Assembly: GCA_029962745.1 (NCBI GenBank)
Contig: CM057154.1
Location: 17,929,078 to 17,993,077 of the forward strand
Source of the DNA: Echinometra lucunter
Lineage: Eukaryota; Echinodermata; Echinoidea; Camarodonta; Echinometridae
DNA: 64,000 bases
Direction of reading: 5' to 3'
This document shows, piece after piece, positions 45,040 to 56,263 of the stretch (the stretch's first letter is position 1; every line of letters begins with the position of its first letter). Below the pieces are notes generated by a model, which worked only from the letters and a program-made list of their open reading frames with translations, did no database searches and was not told the DNA's origin. The translations under genes and the position numbers were made by a program.

Positions 45040-45784
45040 CAGGTTTTGTGTGTGTGTGTGGGGGGGGGGGGATGGTTTCTAAAATAGCATCTGCCATTGT
45101 TGAATTCAGGCCTCTGTCATTCAGTCAAAATCCTCCTACATTTCAGCTCCAAAGAATGTAACCATGAAGAATACATTATATTCATCAGTTGCTCATTGTA
45201 CTAGTACATATTGTTATGCATGTATGCACTTTACTTATATTTGACCCCCTTTTTTCAGTTATGATTGTTTTGCTTGTCTATGATCTTGAATACATATGTA
45301 CTTTTGCCCCCTACCCTAGCCCCTGCATGGTCAAAGAAACCTACATCTGCCAATCAAATATATACAACTGTACTTTAAAGGAAAAAAAAGAGGAAAAAAA
45401 TGCAAATAGACACAACTGGAATGGCAAAGAGTAGAATGTTTGCTTTCAATTTATTCATGCATATGCCTTTTCCCATGTTATTGATTTGAACAACACATGT
45501 ACAAAATCTATTGTGTTATTTTGAAACATTCCATGACAAATTGATGAAACCATAGTGTTTCAGTCATCCCTGTGTGCCGCACATTGCAAGTATTATTATT
45601 TTGGAGAACTTGAAATGTTTACAGCTTTGATTGTCAGCATTTGATTGATATGTTATGAAGTCATTCAACATCATTTGAAAATGTACAAACAAATTTTAGA
45701 AAGGTATTTCTCTTTTTGTGTTTGCCTTTTCTTCCTGAATTTTAATGAATCAAATGCCAGCCTACCGAACAATTTAGATAAAAT
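45040..45784. other. Intron, no gene recognised; TG/G tract near 45048-45071
   Basis: The 81-codon frame at 45189-45434 is AT-driven with no recognised features. Confidence 0.45.
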
Positions 45785-46112
45785 TTAAAGACGCTAGGTC
45801 GTAGGCTTTCATGGGGAATGGATCATAATTTGCTGACACCAGACTTTGTGAAAAATACCTGTAATAGAGCTACATTTCTAGAGCACAGCACAACAAGCTG
45901 TCCCACCACAAACATTCTTCGGCCTGCTTCGGGCATTCTCGGGGCAGGGAAAGTGAGATAATGACTTTGCCATATGGGGAAAGGGTAAAGTATACAGAGC
46001 ATTACATAAGGTCTGTTGGTCATAAAACTCACAGTGCTGGACAACACCTGTTAATGGGTAAGCACCCATGGTGTCAAATTCTCCATGAAAGCCCACAACC
46101 TAGCGTCTTTAA
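45785..46112. mobile_element. TTAA-flanked MITE, AGACGCTAGGT family
   Basis: TTAA-AGACGCTAGGTCGTAGGC at the left and ACAACCTAGCGTCT-TTAA at the right. Inverted arms extend through GGCTTTCATGG and further words (CCATATGGGG, CTTTGTG). No coding capacity; overlapping frames on both strands reflect the palindrome. Confidence 0.85.
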
Positions 46113-46182
46113 ATCGTTTGAAGTATACTTTGTAGATATGATAAAATACTCAGTTACTGTAAATTGCAACACAAGAACACAT

Positions 46183-46499
46183 TCTTCTTCTTCCTCTTCT
46201 TCATTCCTTTTTTCATTCCTTCCTTCTTGTCTTTCTTTTTCCTTCTTTCTTCCTTTCCTTCTTTCTTCCTTTCCTTCTTCTTTCCTTTCTTCTTTCCCTT
46301 CTTCTTTTCCTTATTTTCTTCTTCTTTTTCTTTCCTTCCTTCTTTCTTCTTCCTCTTCTTCTTCACCTCCTCCTTTCTTCTTCCTCTTCCTCTTCTTCGC
46401 CCCCTCCTTGAGTTCTTCTTTTCCTTCTTTTTCTCATTTATATATTTCTTCTTCTTTCATTCTTCTGTTCCTTCTTCTTTTATTCTTCTTCTTCTTGAT
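46183..46499 (+). repeat. CTT/CCTT microsatellite
   Basis: About 317 bases of pyrimidine-only triplet and tetranucleotide repeats; frames through it are artefacts. Confidence 0.95.
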
Positions 46500-46853
46500 T
46501 TGATTTCCATAGTCAAGTATTATAAGTTATTAAAGCTTCTGCCGCATATTGTCCCAGTCTTCACAAAATGAGGTTTTGCCATGAATAATTCAAAGCACCA
46601 CAGAGCTGAGTCATGTAAGGCAAATGTAAATTCTGTTGAATTATATCTTGCTCTGCACATTTAAGAAAATTTTTTTTGATAAATGCTTCATGACAAGTAC
46701 ATGCAATGTATTATCCCAGTCAATGAATTGAGGCTTGCCTGCAACCAGTATGTGCAGGTACCCACCCACCCACCTGTCACCTGCAGCGCCGCATCCGGAA
46801 TGTTTCAAAAAGGGAGGGGGGTGTCTAAATACCCCCAAAATTTGCTGATAAGC

Positions 46854-46884
<31 letters not shown>

Positions 46885-47056
46885 GAGAGAGAAGTGTGCT
46901 CACAGGCTCAAAAGAGGAGGACTGCGGCCAATTCAACACCACCACCCACCCCCGATCTGCCCCTGACAAGATGCCTGTCTAAATATGAACATTCACATCT
47001 CTGCTAAAGTCAATAATGGTATTATTTATTTATTTTATGACCTTTCATTCTTACAG
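46500..47056. other. Intron, distal part before the second located exon
   Basis: Contains A25 near 46854-46879; otherwise featureless. The sequence just before 47057 is a good pyrimidine-rich acceptor (TTTCATTCTTACAG). Confidence 0.5.
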
Positions 47057-47088
47057 GTTGGGGAAGTTGGAGAGCTTTCAGAAATCTT
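47057..47088 (+). CDS. DCTPP1: dCTP pyrophosphatase-like gene, 32-bp exon
   Basis: Acceptor TTACAG, donor GTAAGT. Encodes VGEVGELSEI plus two bases, entering in phase 0 and leaving in phase 2. The EVGE part is the first metal-binding ExxE motif of the MazG-type fold, needed for Mg2+-dependent pyrophosphohydrolysis. The upstream intron, 35798-47056, is about 11.3 kb and full of MITEs. The exon is far too short for ordinary gene finders, and its identity rests on exact continuation of the protein alignment on both sides. Confidence 0.88.
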
Positions 47089-47848
47089 GTAAGTAAATAT
47101 AAAGTAGTAATTGCCATGCAATCTTGTACTATTTTACTCTGTCTTGCGTATGCTCTTTCTCTTTTCTTCTGCACCCCTCTCTGTTTCTTTCTCTTTGTAT
47201 TTCATTTTCTTCTTCTCATCTTCTTGTCTGTCTTTCCTGATATCCCTTTCTTGCCTTTTCTCACCTTTATTTTTCATTCTCTCTGTTTCTTTCTCTTTGT
47301 CTCCTTTTTTCTCTTTAATGATTTTCTCCCTTTCTCTTTTTCTTTCTCCCCCTTTCTCTTTCCGTTTCTTTCCTTGTACAATCCTTACACACGATTCTCT
47401 CAATGTATCCAACCTGTATTACCCAAGACTGTCTATCTTCCCCTGCAATAATACCCAAGTTTAAAACTGGAAGTTTACAAAGTATAAACTAAATCAAATA
47501 AGACCCCATTTTGGTAGCCTGCAGTGAGTCAATACTAACCTCCATGTTCAAATACATCTTGGCATTCCTGCCAAATTTGCCCTTTGCCCCCTTCCAATTT
47601 CTGGTCTCCCAATGATATATTCTTTTGAAGAACGGACCTGGTATCTCTCGGTAGAGTATTCCTCGCCAGTGCCAGTGCACTACTCTCAATCAACCTCCTC
47701 TGTTTGTTGAAGAGATAACCGTGCTTGGCAGTATTTCTGTCTTTATTGACATATCATATCCAAAGTTTGACTTCTCTACCGCATACTGAATAGCTTATGT
47801 TGAACTGTCTTCTCCCTTTCATGCCTCTATCTTTGTCTTTCTTTACAG
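47089..47848. other. Intron between the two tiny exons
   Basis: 760 bases with a pyrimidine-rich stretch at 47140-47400; open frames there are compositional. Confidence 0.6.
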
Positions 47849-47883
47849 TCAATGGAAAGGAGAGGTAAAGTCAGGAATTCCAG
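47849..47883 (+). CDS. DCTPP1: dCTP pyrophosphatase-like gene, 35-bp exon
   Basis: Acceptor CTTTACAG, donor GTGAGC. With the two bases carried over from the previous exon it encodes FQWKGEVKSGIP plus one base. FQWK is the conserved continuation after the ExxE motif in DCTPP1-type enzymes (LFQWK in vertebrates). It enters in phase 2 and leaves in phase 1, which matches the next exon exactly. The region after FQWK is shorter and less conserved than in vertebrate relatives. Confidence 0.87.
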
Positions 47884-49672
47884 GTGAGCTTTCTCCCTCC
47901 CCCCCCCCCCCTCCCATCCCCACGCTGATGTAAAAAAGTGTAAAGGTCCAAAGGTAGAGTGGAGTACTAGGAAGGTTGATATTTTTGGCGGGATAAATTT
48001 GTTGATCAGTGTTTGCAGTTAAAAAATGTTTAATCTGTCGGCTTTGGAGAGGCACCGAGAATGTCTGATAACAAAGTTTGATAATACTTTAACTTAAGAG
48101 AGATTGCAAAATGCTTCTATTGGCATGCTTCTGTTGGCATTTTCAGTTTGATGTTGTTTTTCAAGTAATCATAACCTGTTCTAAATTTTGTTTAGTTCAT
48201 AATCTTTACACCATATCTTTGAGCTCTTATCTCTAAGTGCATTATGTTATAGCTGTTTATCATTAGTATCATCATGGCTATATAGTGGATTAATGGACTA
48301 TTTATTTTCATGCACTCCAATTCACGCATGCCTCTTACCAAAGTGCATCAGTAGTCAATATGAACCATTCTTATTACGAGCTATGGCTAGGTGTTGCTCT
48401 TCACAATGAACAACATAATTATGAAAATGACAGAAAAACCTGCAAGTAACCACTCGCCTACACCAAAGAATGACATTAACATTTTCAATACTGGAAATTT
48501 AGCACTGATATTCATGACAAGGTAGACACAAACTTGATAGTGTTACAACTTTTCAAGTGCTGAATACAGCAGTGTAGGTGGTTAAGAACAGTGTTTTGAA
48601 AACCTATCATGCAGCTCATTCCCTTTGAATGTTAATTTAACTCAAAATGTTTTGTAACTTCTTGTTATTCTTATTCGCTTTCTTATGCACTGATCCTTAT
48701 AGCATATACTGTTTATTATCATTTGTACAGAGACTAATAAGTAAATAGATTTGTAAATAAAGTAGATATAGTAACAAATAGATTAGTTTGTAATATGTGT
48801 AAGTACATGCACAACTTCAAAATGAAAATCCCTTTAAGAATCCATTGTGCCTATGATAGGAATAATCTTTGACATAAGCCAGTGTTAGGTCAGATTAGCT
48901 TAACAGCATGTGGGTTTGTCTGCCTAGGGGTAAGGTGATGTAATCCATACCCCTCCATCTGAACCTGGGTTCTGGAGTTCATTCTCAACAACAAGCTTGA
49001 CCCCTGTTCAGACTATCAAAATTCAGTTTACAGCCTTGAAAAATGGAAATCTGTAAGATAGATTTTGATATTGTTTCTAATCTGAACATTGTTTCACAAA
49101 ACATTGTTTAACGAAACGTTGCACGGCAATGCATGGATAATGCTACAGATGTTTGAGCGTCATTTTGAATCGAGAATTGGATAGAAAATCGTCTTTCAAT
49201 TGTAATGGCAAAGTCGTATAACATGGACATTGTAATACTGGGTCAAGCATTTTGTGAACATGCACTGATAGGTGACTGGCAAATTGTCCATCTGACATCC
49301 TCAGACAATACCATGACATAAGGTGATAAAACATTGTTTGGTTGGTGCCAGTTTACCTCCCTAAAATTAATTTTTTGATAAGGTGTTTCATTTTAAGAAA
49401 CTTGCTCAGTGCAGTGAGGTGCATGTCCCTTTCAATGTACAAGAATTGTACTTTTGACTTTTCTTTGTCCAAGTTTTGTATAAATTTTCTTGAGTCTGAA
49501 CAGACCATGAAACTTCTTTATTTTCACCATCTCATCATATGAGGAGGAGAACAGTAATTGGGAGCGAGGCCTGTCGAGGATTAACCATGATTGGTTCAAA
49601 GTCATTGCAGAATGTTGAGTTTTCAGGAGCTTTTCTTCCTCATGTTATGAGATGCAGCCTCAGAGAGACTCC
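47884..49672. other. Intron, no gene recognised
   Basis: A C12 tract near 47899; otherwise AT-rich DNA without repeats I could delimit. Confidence 0.5.
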
Positions 49673-49834
49673 AGGGCCCCCGTTGCATAAAACTTACAAT
49701 TGATATTACCTTTGCCATCAATGGTAACTTCCATGGAATCCTTGAATTTGATTGACTGTTGAGCAATGTTACCACGTTAGTTACCATTGATGGCAGAGTT
49801 ACCATTAATAGTGAGTTTTATGCAATGGGCCCCA
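49673..49834. mobile_element. Short palindrome, GTTGCATAAAACTT type (diverged relative of 5937)
   Basis: AGGGCCCCCGTTGCATAAAAC and inverted GTTTTATGCAATGGGCCCC; inner GCCATCAATGGTAACTTCCA against GTTACCATTGATGGC. Centre ATCCTTGAATTTGATTGACTG, a diverged form of the CCAAT-type word. Confidence 0.83.
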
Positions 49835-50875
49835 GAAATCCATGTAGTTGCTTTGATTCTGATGATTTACTATGTGTTGAAAATCCTCAGTGATTTGCAC
49901 ATTGTGATGTTATTGTCATAATGTCATAATAATAATGATAGTGATAAATACAGCATTTGTAATGCGCCGTCGATCTAGTTAAGTATTCAGAGGCGCAGAG
50001 GGATATAAGAAGTAAAAGAGATAAGGAAAGAGAGAGAAAGAAGGAAAGTGCATATGTAAATAAAAATGTATATATATGTGTGTGTGTATCTAACAAATAT
50101 TTAACTAAAATACGATGTGAACATGTATGATTTTTGAATGTTTCTAGCGATTCTGCTGATCTGATCCTCAGTGGGAGAACATTCCATGTTGTTCTTTGGA
50201 AAGTCCAGAATGATTTGATGTCTGCACTTAGCAAGAAAAAAAAATTATTAACCTAGGATTCTTTCCCTGTTTATTTGGTGCGATCCACTGATTAACAATT
50301 AGGACAGTCAAATAAATACATTTATCAGTGGAAGCCTGCAAGGTTTTGGACAGTACATTGGATGTGCCCTTTTCCATGCTGATACCACTATGTTTCAGAA
50401 TGTTTGTGCATAATAAGAACGTTAATGGTTTCAAGAATCTCTGACTTGGTGAGGTGGGTAAGGGTGAGGAGGGCTGAGGACATATGTTGAAATTCTTTCT
50501 GGAGAAGCTTATATGTCTGAATTAAATCTGACAAGTCTTGCCCCCCACTCTCTCCCCAGGGAAAGTTCTCACAAGCATACCATACAATTACATGTTTTTA
50601 CTATATTTGTCTTTTGAGCATGAAATGGCATCTCCCCTCCCCCTTTTTTTTTCCTGATCCATCACTGGAGAAAATAGAGTGGAAATCTAGTCATATACCA
50701 AGTTCGCATTATCTCTTCTGGATTTAAATTAGAATTACAGTATTGATAGGATTAATAAGTTTCTTTTCAAGGATTGCACTGTCATTGCTACATGTTCATA
50801 TTGGACTTAAACTATATGAATAGCACCACTTGATGCTAAGTCCAATAACTTTACTGAATAGCCACAACAGACGAG
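49835..50875. other. Intron, no gene recognised
   Basis: Small GA and TG repeats near 50017-50091; the 115-codon minus-strand frame at 49887-50234 crosses these and has no recognisable domain. Confidence 0.45.
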
Positions 50876-51325
50876 CAATTGCAGATTTTGCATTGTTTTC
50901 CATATACACTTATGAAATTCAGTTGCAAAGAAGATAAAATAAAAAAAGCTATTCCAAATTAATGAACAACGTGCATTTGTTGATAGATGCGGTTTGTATC
51001 AATATTGAGACAAGAGTGGCCCATTGAATAATTGGTTGATACAGTGTGTTGTTTACTGTTGTTTAGCTATTGTTTGCTATTGAATATACACACCTAACCA
51101 ACAATTGAAAATTTGGCATTGTTTCCCATATACAGCTATGAAATTCAGTTGCAAAGCAGATAAGAAAAAAAAAACTACTCCTGATTAATGAACAACATGC
51201 ATTTGTTGATAGATAGAGTTTGTATCAATATTGAGACAAGAGTGGCCCATTGAATAATTGCTTGATATAGAGTGTGAAAACAGCCCTTTATCCATTGTTT
51301 ACTATTAAATATACACACCTAACCA
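50876..51325 (+). repeat. Direct tandem repeat, two units of about 225 bp
   Basis: Unit 1 (50876-51100) and unit 2 (51101-51325) share TGAAATTCAGTTGCAAAG, GCATTTGTTGATAGAT, TTTGTATCAATATTGAGACA, AGAGTGGCCCATTGAATAAT and AATATACACACCTAACCA in the same order, with scattered substitutions. Confidence 0.9.
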
Positions 51326-52399
51326 TAACCTTGGATGAGTTTGCTGAAAATATTTGGTCAATCATGTCCTAGTGAAAAAACTAGTGGAATGGAATTGATT
51401 GTTTTACTCGGATTTAAAATTTAAAAAATGCAAACATAGTATATTGTTATCACTCTGTTCGGTATCATTAAGGGCTGCACCCCCTCCCCCCCCCCCCCAA
51501 AAAAAAAAACAATAAAGAGAGAAAGAAAGAAAGAAAGAAAAAGAAAAAAAATCAATGCCAAAAAACAAAAACAAAAAGAAAAAAGGAAAAGACATTAGTT
51601 TATAAATGAAGCAAGAAACATCAGCCCCTCAAAATTTCCAGCTCATTATGCCACTGTTCAATATTATGAGAAATGACTTGAACAGCTGTTTTTCTTGCCT
51701 GTAAAAGCACAAAACCTGAAGGATGCAATTAGTACAGAGATTTCATCACTCAAAAGAGAAACATATTTTTTTTTTCACATCTGGCTTTATACATGTGATC
51801 ATGCATTATGAACTGCATTACATTTGTGCTCAAGTGTAGCTAAAAATATTTTGTTTTGAGCAATCTTCCCTTACCACAAACCATCCATTTCATTGACATT
51901 AAGATATTGAGACAAAGTGTACATTATGATTTTAAGAAATAAAAATTGTATTATAATTATGAAATGAAAATGACTTGAAATATAAAATTTTGGAAGTTCT
52001 GTTTTCATAAGATTTTTCTCTCATAGAAGACTTCAATATTTGTGCATTGTGAAGTTCCTTTGTAAGGTTGGTGTTATCAAACAGAACACGGCTTCAGAAA
52101 TGAGTGATTTCTTGAAAAACGTACAAGATGTCAGAATTGCATTTCTAGCCCACTAACTGTAAGGATATTTAATGAAAGACTGTTGTTCTGTCATTTTCCT
52201 TTTGACTACTGTAAATGACAGGAATGGAGTCAAGGCCGGCCTTGACCTTGGCCTTGGTCCTAGTCACGTGTTCAAAGTCTATGGGAAAAAATTTTAACCA
52301 GCGGCCTTATGACTCGGAACTGCCTCGACTCCATCACTGGAAATGATATTATCTTCAATCTTTTTTTTTTTCTTTTGTATGGATTCTATGGAAACATAG
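51326..52399. other. Intron, distal part before the last exon
   Basis: A C/A homopolymer pair near 51487-51509, a GAAA-rich stretch near 51515-51590, and a tetranucleotide-like GGCCTTGACCTTGGCC patch near 52230. A T-rich stretch near 52362 precedes the acceptor. Confidence 0.5.
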
Positions 52400-52629
52400 A
52401 TTGGTCAGAGAAGGACAAGGTGCACCTCGGACAAGAACTCAGTGATGTCCTCATCTACCTTGTACGCCTCGCCCAAAAGTGCCACATTGACTTGCCAGCT
52501 GCAGCGTTAGATAAGATAGCCCTAAATGAGCTCAAGTACCCTGTGGATCGGGTCAAGGGTTCCAACAAGAAGTACACCGAGTACAGAGAGGAGGAGGAGG
52601 AGAAAGAGAAGGGGGAGGAGAAGAGATGA
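52400..52629 (+). CDS. DCTPP1: dCTP pyrophosphatase-like gene, last coding exon
   Basis: The acceptor is AACATAG. With one base from the previous exon it encodes DWSEKDKVHLGQELSDVLIY, LVRLAQKCHIDLPAAALDKI, ALNELKYPVDRVKGSNKKYTEY and then an acidic/basic tail (REEEEEKEKGEEKR) to TGA at 52627-52629. ELSD is the second metal-binding ExxD motif. LSDVLIYLV, DLP and KKYTE are highly characteristic of DCTPP1. The located exons give about 124 residues; the missing 5' exon would bring this near the family's roughly 150-170. The enzyme is probably cytosolic and homotetrameric by analogy. The low-complexity Glu/Lys tail is an odd feature of this species. Confidence 0.93.
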
Positions 52630-52828
52630 TGGGATGATTAGGGATGGGGGTGGTATGTACATTTCTCATACTTTTTAGAATGTATTTTGGTTGTGATCTG
52701 AACACTCCTTCAACGAATCACTGGTCAGTTCATCGACTATAAAAATTTGCTGACTTTTGTGAGGGGCAAAGTAAGGGGCGGGGACAGGTGGAGGGTGGTG
52801 TCAGGGGTGTCTCATGCCCCCATTAAGT

Positions 52829-52963
52829 GACTCACCTGCTGTAGTACTAGATAAGATACCTCTCAACGAGCTCAAGTATCCTGTGGATAGGGTCGTGGGT
52901 TCAAACAAGAAGCATTCCGAGTATGAGGAGGGAAGGGAGGAGGAGGAGGATGGGTACAGATGA
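52829..52963 (+). pseudogene. Diverged tandem copy of the pyrophosphatase last-exon 3' part
   Basis: Reads, in one open frame, DSPAVVLDKIPLNELKYPVD then RVVGSNKKHSEYEEGREEEE and DGYR to a stop. It matches the end of the exon at 52400-52629 from DLPAAALDKI onward, including its acidic tail. No stop or frameshift has accumulated, yet the copy lacks the upstream ExxD-containing half. It starts right after an AAG that could serve as an acceptor. Either a partial tandem duplication left as a relic or an alternative terminal exon. At 200 bases from the parent stop it would probably lie within the 3' UTR of the main transcript. Confidence 0.8.
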
Positions 52964-52966
52964 TGA

Positions 52967-53125
52967 CATGAGGAAAGGGGTTGGAAAGGGGTGAGGGGAC
53001 TCGGGAGAGTGGGGTGGGGGGACTCGGGAGAGTGGGGTGGGAGGGGTGAGGAGAGGGAGTGGAAGGGGATGAGGAGAGGGGGTGGGAGGGGATGAGGAGA
53101 GGGGATGGGAGTGGGTGAGGAGGAG
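52967..53125 (+). repeat. G-rich minisatellite
   Basis: Repeated GGGGTGAGGGGACTCGGGAG and GGGATGAGGAGAGGGGG words of about 20-24 bases; several G runs could form quadruplexes. Confidence 0.9.
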
Positions 53126-53256
53126 TATGTTTTTTTATACATTTGATTTGCGTTTAGAACATGGGCATGATGGGCCAAACATTTTTTACAAACTGGTATC
53201 CAATTTTTTTAAAGTACTACAGGCTAGTGCATTTTTTAGATTTCTCTGTTGAGGCA

Positions 53257-53850
53257 TTGACTCAGGAAAATGCAACCCAGGCATCAGTGTGCTCTTAGTG
53301 AATAAAGATGACCATGAAGAGTAAACAGTGAAAGTTTGAGCAAAATCGGACAATCTGTTCAATTATAAGATTTATGAATTTTGAAAGTTTCAGTAAATTC
53401 CTATTATGGGAATCTTGAGTTGGCAACTTTGTCAGCATCGGTGATGTCATCGTGGACAACTCTCAATTCATTTTGTACATAATTTTTCCAAAAATTGATT
53501 TATATGAAATTTCAAGTAAAAAATCAACATGATTCTTCCCAAAATACTTGCAGAATTAATATAGCCACATCATACTCAATGAATCAAAAAGAATTTTTAT
53601 TTTTTCTTAAAAATAAAGAAAATGTTAAATTCTGTGTACAAAATGAATGGAGAGTTGTCCACGATGACATCACAGATGCTGGCAAAGTTGCCAATTCAAG
53701 GATTCCCATAATAAGGATTTTCTTAAACTATCAAAGTTTATAACTCTTAAACAGATTGTCTGATTTTCCTCAAACTTCCACTGTTATACTCTTCTTGTTC
53801 TTCTTTATTCACTGGAAGCACAGTGATGTCTGGATTGCATTCTCCTTTAA
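53257..53850. mobile_element. Long palindrome related to 32260-32827
   Basis: Inverted arms of about 260 bases share AGTGAATAAAGA, ACAGTGRAAGTTTGAG, AAAATC-GGACAATCTGTT, GATGTCATCGTGGACAACTC and TTCATTTTGTACA. The right end is CTCCTTTAA (TTAA at 53847-53850); the left end is degenerate. It follows the same order of words as 32260-32827 (GAGCAAAATCGG, GGCAAC, TGATGACATCA-like, CTCCATTCA-TTTGTACA). Confidence 0.8.
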
Positions 53851-53853
53851 GCA

Positions 53854-54201
53854 TTAAAGGGTGTACCCAATGCTGAAACAATGTTAGCTCATTTAAAAGA
53901 GCATGATTTTATTAGCAGAAAATCAACTCCTTAAAGTTTTTTGAAAAGGCGTGTTGCCAAGGAAACCCCCAAATGTGGTAAGATTATAATATAAGTATAA
54001 TACATATTGTACAGTCCAGCGCGCAGCACAACTGCAGTGCACGAAGCTGGGTACCCACTTTTATGTCATAACTCATACTCAAATTATTTTGTCAACTCTT
54101 GATTTTTTATGAGAAAATTACCCAAAATGCATTGATTTCGATCGAAAATCATCAAATTTTTTAATGTTATTCTTCTTAGAATTCTATTCTTGATCATATA
54201 T
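53854..54201 (+). repeat. Dispersed repeat, copy 2 (partner of 143-590)
   Basis: See 143-590. This copy starts at TTAAAGGGTGTACCC only three bases after the preceding palindrome. The CGCGCAGCACAACTGCAGTG and CGAAGCTGGGTACCCACTTT blocks are shared with copy 1. Confidence 0.78.
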
Positions 54202-54764
54202 CCAAAAAAAAATTACCATTGTGTAATCATTTTAATGTATTTCTGGCTGTCAGCTGAGAATACAGTGTTGGGCAAATATTGAACATCATCTTTTGTGCAA
54301 TCAGGCGTGATGTTTATTATATGTACTACAATTAGTTTATTGAACTGTAGTTGATTGTCTCTTTGTAAACTAAAAAATTGACATAAGTTTCAATATCAGA
54401 ATTCAAAATACTTGTCGAATACTAAGTAATCACTATATAATGTGAGGGGAAAGACAATGTTATATAGTTGCTGACAGTTGCACAAGTTTTTTGTTTAAAT
54501 TGCTTGTCGTCATGTTGATATCTCAGAGTTTAGGTCTCTAAGTTCAGGTGAACTTCTAGAACTTGTAATTGTTCTTGAAAATTATCATTCAGATTTTTCT
54601 GCTCAAAAGATATCTTTTTTCTATAAAAAAATTATCAGGGTGTTATATTCTTGATTATTATTATTATTCATCTCTGTAAAAAAAAAAATCAACTATTGTA
54701 CAATCATGTAAATGTATTCAATACCTCCACTGAAAAGTATAGTGGTGTAGCAGATAGCCCCTTT
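54202..54764. other. No feature recognised
   Basis: AT-rich DNA. Confidence 0.45.
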
Positions 54765-55180
54765 TTAACCCATTCGTGACAGGAATTATTTAAAGCCTAA
54801 TTTGATCAGCTTTTATTCTTCAAATTGGCAACACCAACTTTTTTTTTTATTGCTACATTTTTCTTATAAAACGTAATATATCTGAAATAAATATAAATTG
54901 ACAGAATGTATGATGAGAAGTCACAAAGTTGCCAATTTGCAGGGACAAACAGTAATTTTTACATTTTCATCGCATTGCCAATTTAAAGATTTTAATGCTT
55001 ATTTTCCTTTAAAAAAAATTCAGCATCAAACAACAAATATTGATGCAACAAAAATGGGCACAGTGTGTGTAGAATTTCTTGCTCTTTCTGCTCATGTATT
55101 TGGTATGATTTTTAGAGCTCTGCATCAAAAGTTATTAAACCAAACCACAAAATGTGGACCCTCTGTCACAAATGGGTTAA
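54765..55180 (+). mobile_element. TTAA-flanked MITE, CCCATTCGTGACAG family (copy 3)
   Basis: Same 416-base element as 36327 and 42627, with TTAA on both sides. The 116-codon frame inside it (54898-55248) is not conserved in the other copies. Confidence 0.9.
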
Positions 55181-56263
55181 TTAATACTTCTTTGCACACA
55201 GCTACACTCTTCTTCTTAAATCATATAACAATGTTTCGTTCCAGCTAAGTGAAATTCGACAGGCACATGCTCTTTGGATAATTGTTAAAATGATTAGACC
55301 TGAAACTGATTGTACTAACAACTCTGCAGTGATACTTCTGTTTTGAAATGTCGACCATTCCAAAATGCTGCAAAGCTGTAATGTACACTCTGATATTTTC
55401 ACTGAAGATATTTTAATTGTATTGTATTTTTGCCTTGTGTCATTTCGTCATTTGTTCAGTTTAATTAGATTCTATCACCTCTATCTGTAGTGCCCTAGAA
55501 ATTGGTTGATAATTTGTTCCAAGTTCTAAATCTTTGACAGTTTTAGTTCATTTGGTAGACACGAAGTATAGGATTGAGAAATTTTGATAAGAAAATGAGA
55601 GTAAAAGATGGAAAGAGTAAAGCATTGGAGAAGGAAAGGGGGAAATTTGAATGGAAGGAGAGAGGGGTTTCTGGATGAGGGAGGAAGGGGGTAGATAAAG
55701 AATTTGGGAGATGTTGCGAGAAAACTGAGTTGCAGTCCCGAAAACTTCAGAAAGAGGACAGAGTTTAAAATTATTAAAAGGTGGAAAGGGCATGTGCGTG
55801 ATATGACAAAAAGTCGATTTCAAAGTATGAGCAAAATATTTTTGATAAATTTGAGAGTTATGGTGGTGAGACAGACTTGAAAAGAGAAAAAAATGAGAAA
55901 GGGAAAGAAAGGCAGAGTAGAGGAGAGACAAGGAGAGAGAGAGAGAGACGGGAAGAGAGGAAATGCATAAACTGTACGGTAGGGCGACAAAGAGACTGAT
56001 TTTTCCCTCTTTTTTTTCAAGTCTTGATATTTTGAAAAGAAAACAATCGTAAAGAGAGATGAGTGTTGCCAATAATAAATTTTGACAGTTATACTGCCAC
56101 ATTTTTTTCGAGAATAAGCTTGTTCTAGGCTACGATTTAATGTGCAATGGTGACCTCGTTGGGTGGGGAGACCTCGTCATGTTCAAAATTAATTTTTGTG
56201 GAATTTGGATATCAATTCGCCTGAGGAAATGAACATGAAAATATGTAAGTTGATACATATACC
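55181..56263. other. No gene recognised; purine-rich tract 55600-55970
   Basis: The 184-codon minus-strand frame at 55548-56102 coincides with the GA-rich tract and encodes Ser/Leu/Phe-rich low-complexity sequence; not considered a gene. Confidence 0.5.

Noticed and set aside
55548..56102. 184-codon minus-strand frame
   Set aside because: Most of it is the complement of a GA-rich tract; low complexity, no domain.
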